This document shows positions 5,718 to 6,590 of a DNA stretch of 6,590 bases, piece after piece. This DNA comes from Comamonas sp. (lineage in GTDB: Bacteria > Pseudomonadota > Gammaproteobacteria > Burkholderiales > Burkholderiaceae_C). The notes under the pieces were generated by a model that saw only the letters and a list, made by a program, of their open reading frames with translations, was not told the origin of the DNA and made no database searches. Position 1 is the stretch's first letter. Every line of letters begins with the position of its first letter. The DNA lies in assembly GCA_018384835.1 (NCBI GenBank), contig JAHAYB010000178.1, forward strand, positions 1 through 6,590, in the 5' to 3' direction. A program made the translations under genes and the position numbers.

Positions 5718-6590
5718 CTACCAACCGCACTCCAACGGCTTCAAATCCAAACCAAACTCCATTTTTTCCATGTATTCCACGATGAGCGGAAATGGTAATG
5801 CTGGGCCATAGTCAGCCATGTTGTAGCGGTCATTTTTCATAGACCCGTTCGTGTGGCCCAGCACGATTGAAATCAGGTCAGCTTGCAGTTGGGTGGCAGT
5901 CAATGCTTGGTTGAAATTAGATCGCAATGAGTGCGCGACCTTGTAGCGTGTGACGTAAACCTCCACGTTCTTCATCAACTGAATAATGTGACGCGAAGGT
6001 GCGCGGCCAAACATCTGTTTGCTCTCCCATCTCAGTTGCGGGAACATGTGTACGGGACCCAATGGATTAGCAGTTTTGATGCTCTCCCAGAACTTCAAAA
6101 ATCCTAGCTCAATCAGCTTTGGATGCACAGGCAATGTGCGGCGTGAAGACATGTTTTTGAGACGTCTGTATTCGGCGCTGCTGGATGCAACATCCTGCAA
6201 ATCCTCTTCCACCACATCCCCTTGTGAATCTTCAATCAGCGAAATGCATGGAATGCCGTCAATCGTGATGACGTCATCGGTATAAAGCTGGGAAGCCTCT
6301 GAGACACGCATGCCTTGATACAAGCAAAGCAACGGGATCCAATACGTCCACGGTTTCTTTTTCGCATTCGCTGAGAAAGCTGTTTGGCCAAACAGTTTGC
6401 GCAGCTCATCAGTATTGAGTGCACAGTAGCCTTTCTTGCGCGGACTCCTGCGCTCTTCCTTGGCTAGCTGCGCTGCTGCAGATTTACGAGCAAGTTCCAT
6501 CACATCCCAGACATCTGCTGGCATCCACTTGGATTGTTTGGCGTATTTGAAAAATGGTTGTATGTGCCCTAGCTTCTTCTCAACGCTATG
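5718..6590 (-). CDS. Tyrosine recombinase/phage-type integrase, 5' end outside the window
   Basis: This site-specific DNA recombinase cuts and rejoins DNA through a tyrosine. 290 residues are visible and the N-terminus lies beyond the right edge. An ATG at 6524 could be called as the start, but the frame stays open upstream and reads a core-binding segment (VEKKLGHIQPFFKYAKQ) typical of such integrases, so the ATG is internal. Counting from the edge, the catalytic set is complete: Arg95 in GMRVSEASQL, Lys145 before SSRRTLPVHP, His220 and Arg223 in HSLR, His246 in LGHTNG and the nucleophile Tyr256 in NDRY. It resembles integrases of genomic islands and integrative elements. It reads toward the ars operon, with a large hairpin just after its stop. 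The integration target cannot be seen here. Confidence 0.92.
   Translation of the reverse strand, partial: HSVEKKLGHIQPFFKYAKQSKWMPADVWDVMELARKSAAAQLAKEERRSPRKKGYCALNTDELRKLFGQTAFSANAKKKPWTYWIPLLCLYQGMRVSEASQLYTDDVITIDGIPCISLIEDSQGDVVEEDLQDVASSSAEYRRLKNMSSRRTLPVHPKLIELGFLKFWESIKTANPLGPVHMFPQLRWESKQMFGRAPSRHIIQLMKNVEVYVTRYKVAHSLRSNFNQALTATQLQADLISIVLGHTNGSMKNDRYNMADYGPALPFPLIVEYMEKMEFGLDLKPLECGW

Noticed and set aside
6236..6524. The ATG at 6524 as the true start of the recombinase.
   Set aside because: The frame remains open to the window edge and the extra 22 codons encode a typical core-binding helix, so the gene begins outside the window.

Overview
The window holds an arsenic-resistance (ars) operon on the + strand, about 256-4871. 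It is followed by a gene-free stretch rich in inverted repeats, and then by the leftward-reading end of a mobile-element module: a small gene, a large hairpin, and a tyrosine recombinase that runs off the right edge. The ars genes have moderate GC, the protein sequences look proteobacterial, and a degraded gene fragment at 2791-2994 matches a small secreted-protein family I associate with Burkholderiales. A betaproteobacterium, perhaps of the Comamonadaceae, is the best guess. The tyrosine recombinase next to the operon suggests a genomic island or another integrated element.

Layout: 1-255 is noncoding leader DNA with a small hairpin and a likely ArsR operator just before the first gene. Next come arsR (256-606), an ACR3-type arsenite efflux permease (609-1622) and one ORF encoding an arsenate reductase joined to an ArsH flavoprotein (1626-2765). 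These three are almost without gaps (2 and 3 bases) and must be co-transcribed. A 330-base break follows, containing the 3' remnant of an unrelated gene. Then comes arsA (3096-4871), a full-length two-domain arsenite-stimulated ATPase with no arsD beside it. From 4872 to 5343 there is no credible gene, but there are a strong hairpin and two nearly concentric inverted-repeat pairs. On the - strand lie a 68-78 aa protein with weak resemblance to VbhA-type antitoxins, three dyads including a 49-base near-perfect inverted repeat, and the tyrosine recombinase (5718 to the window edge).

How the genes work together: ArsR would repress until As(III) binds its C-terminal cysteines. The ArsC part reduces As(V) to As(III), and Acr3 exports As(III). 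ArsA may add ATP-driven energy to that export. The ArsH part would use NADPH and FMN, with trivalent organoarsenicals as the best-documented substrate class. The most unusual points are the in-frame ArsC-ArsH fusion, ArsA paired with Acr3 without ArsD behind a gene relic, the nested inverted repeats at 4989-5255, and the 49-base hairpin just downstream of the recombinase.
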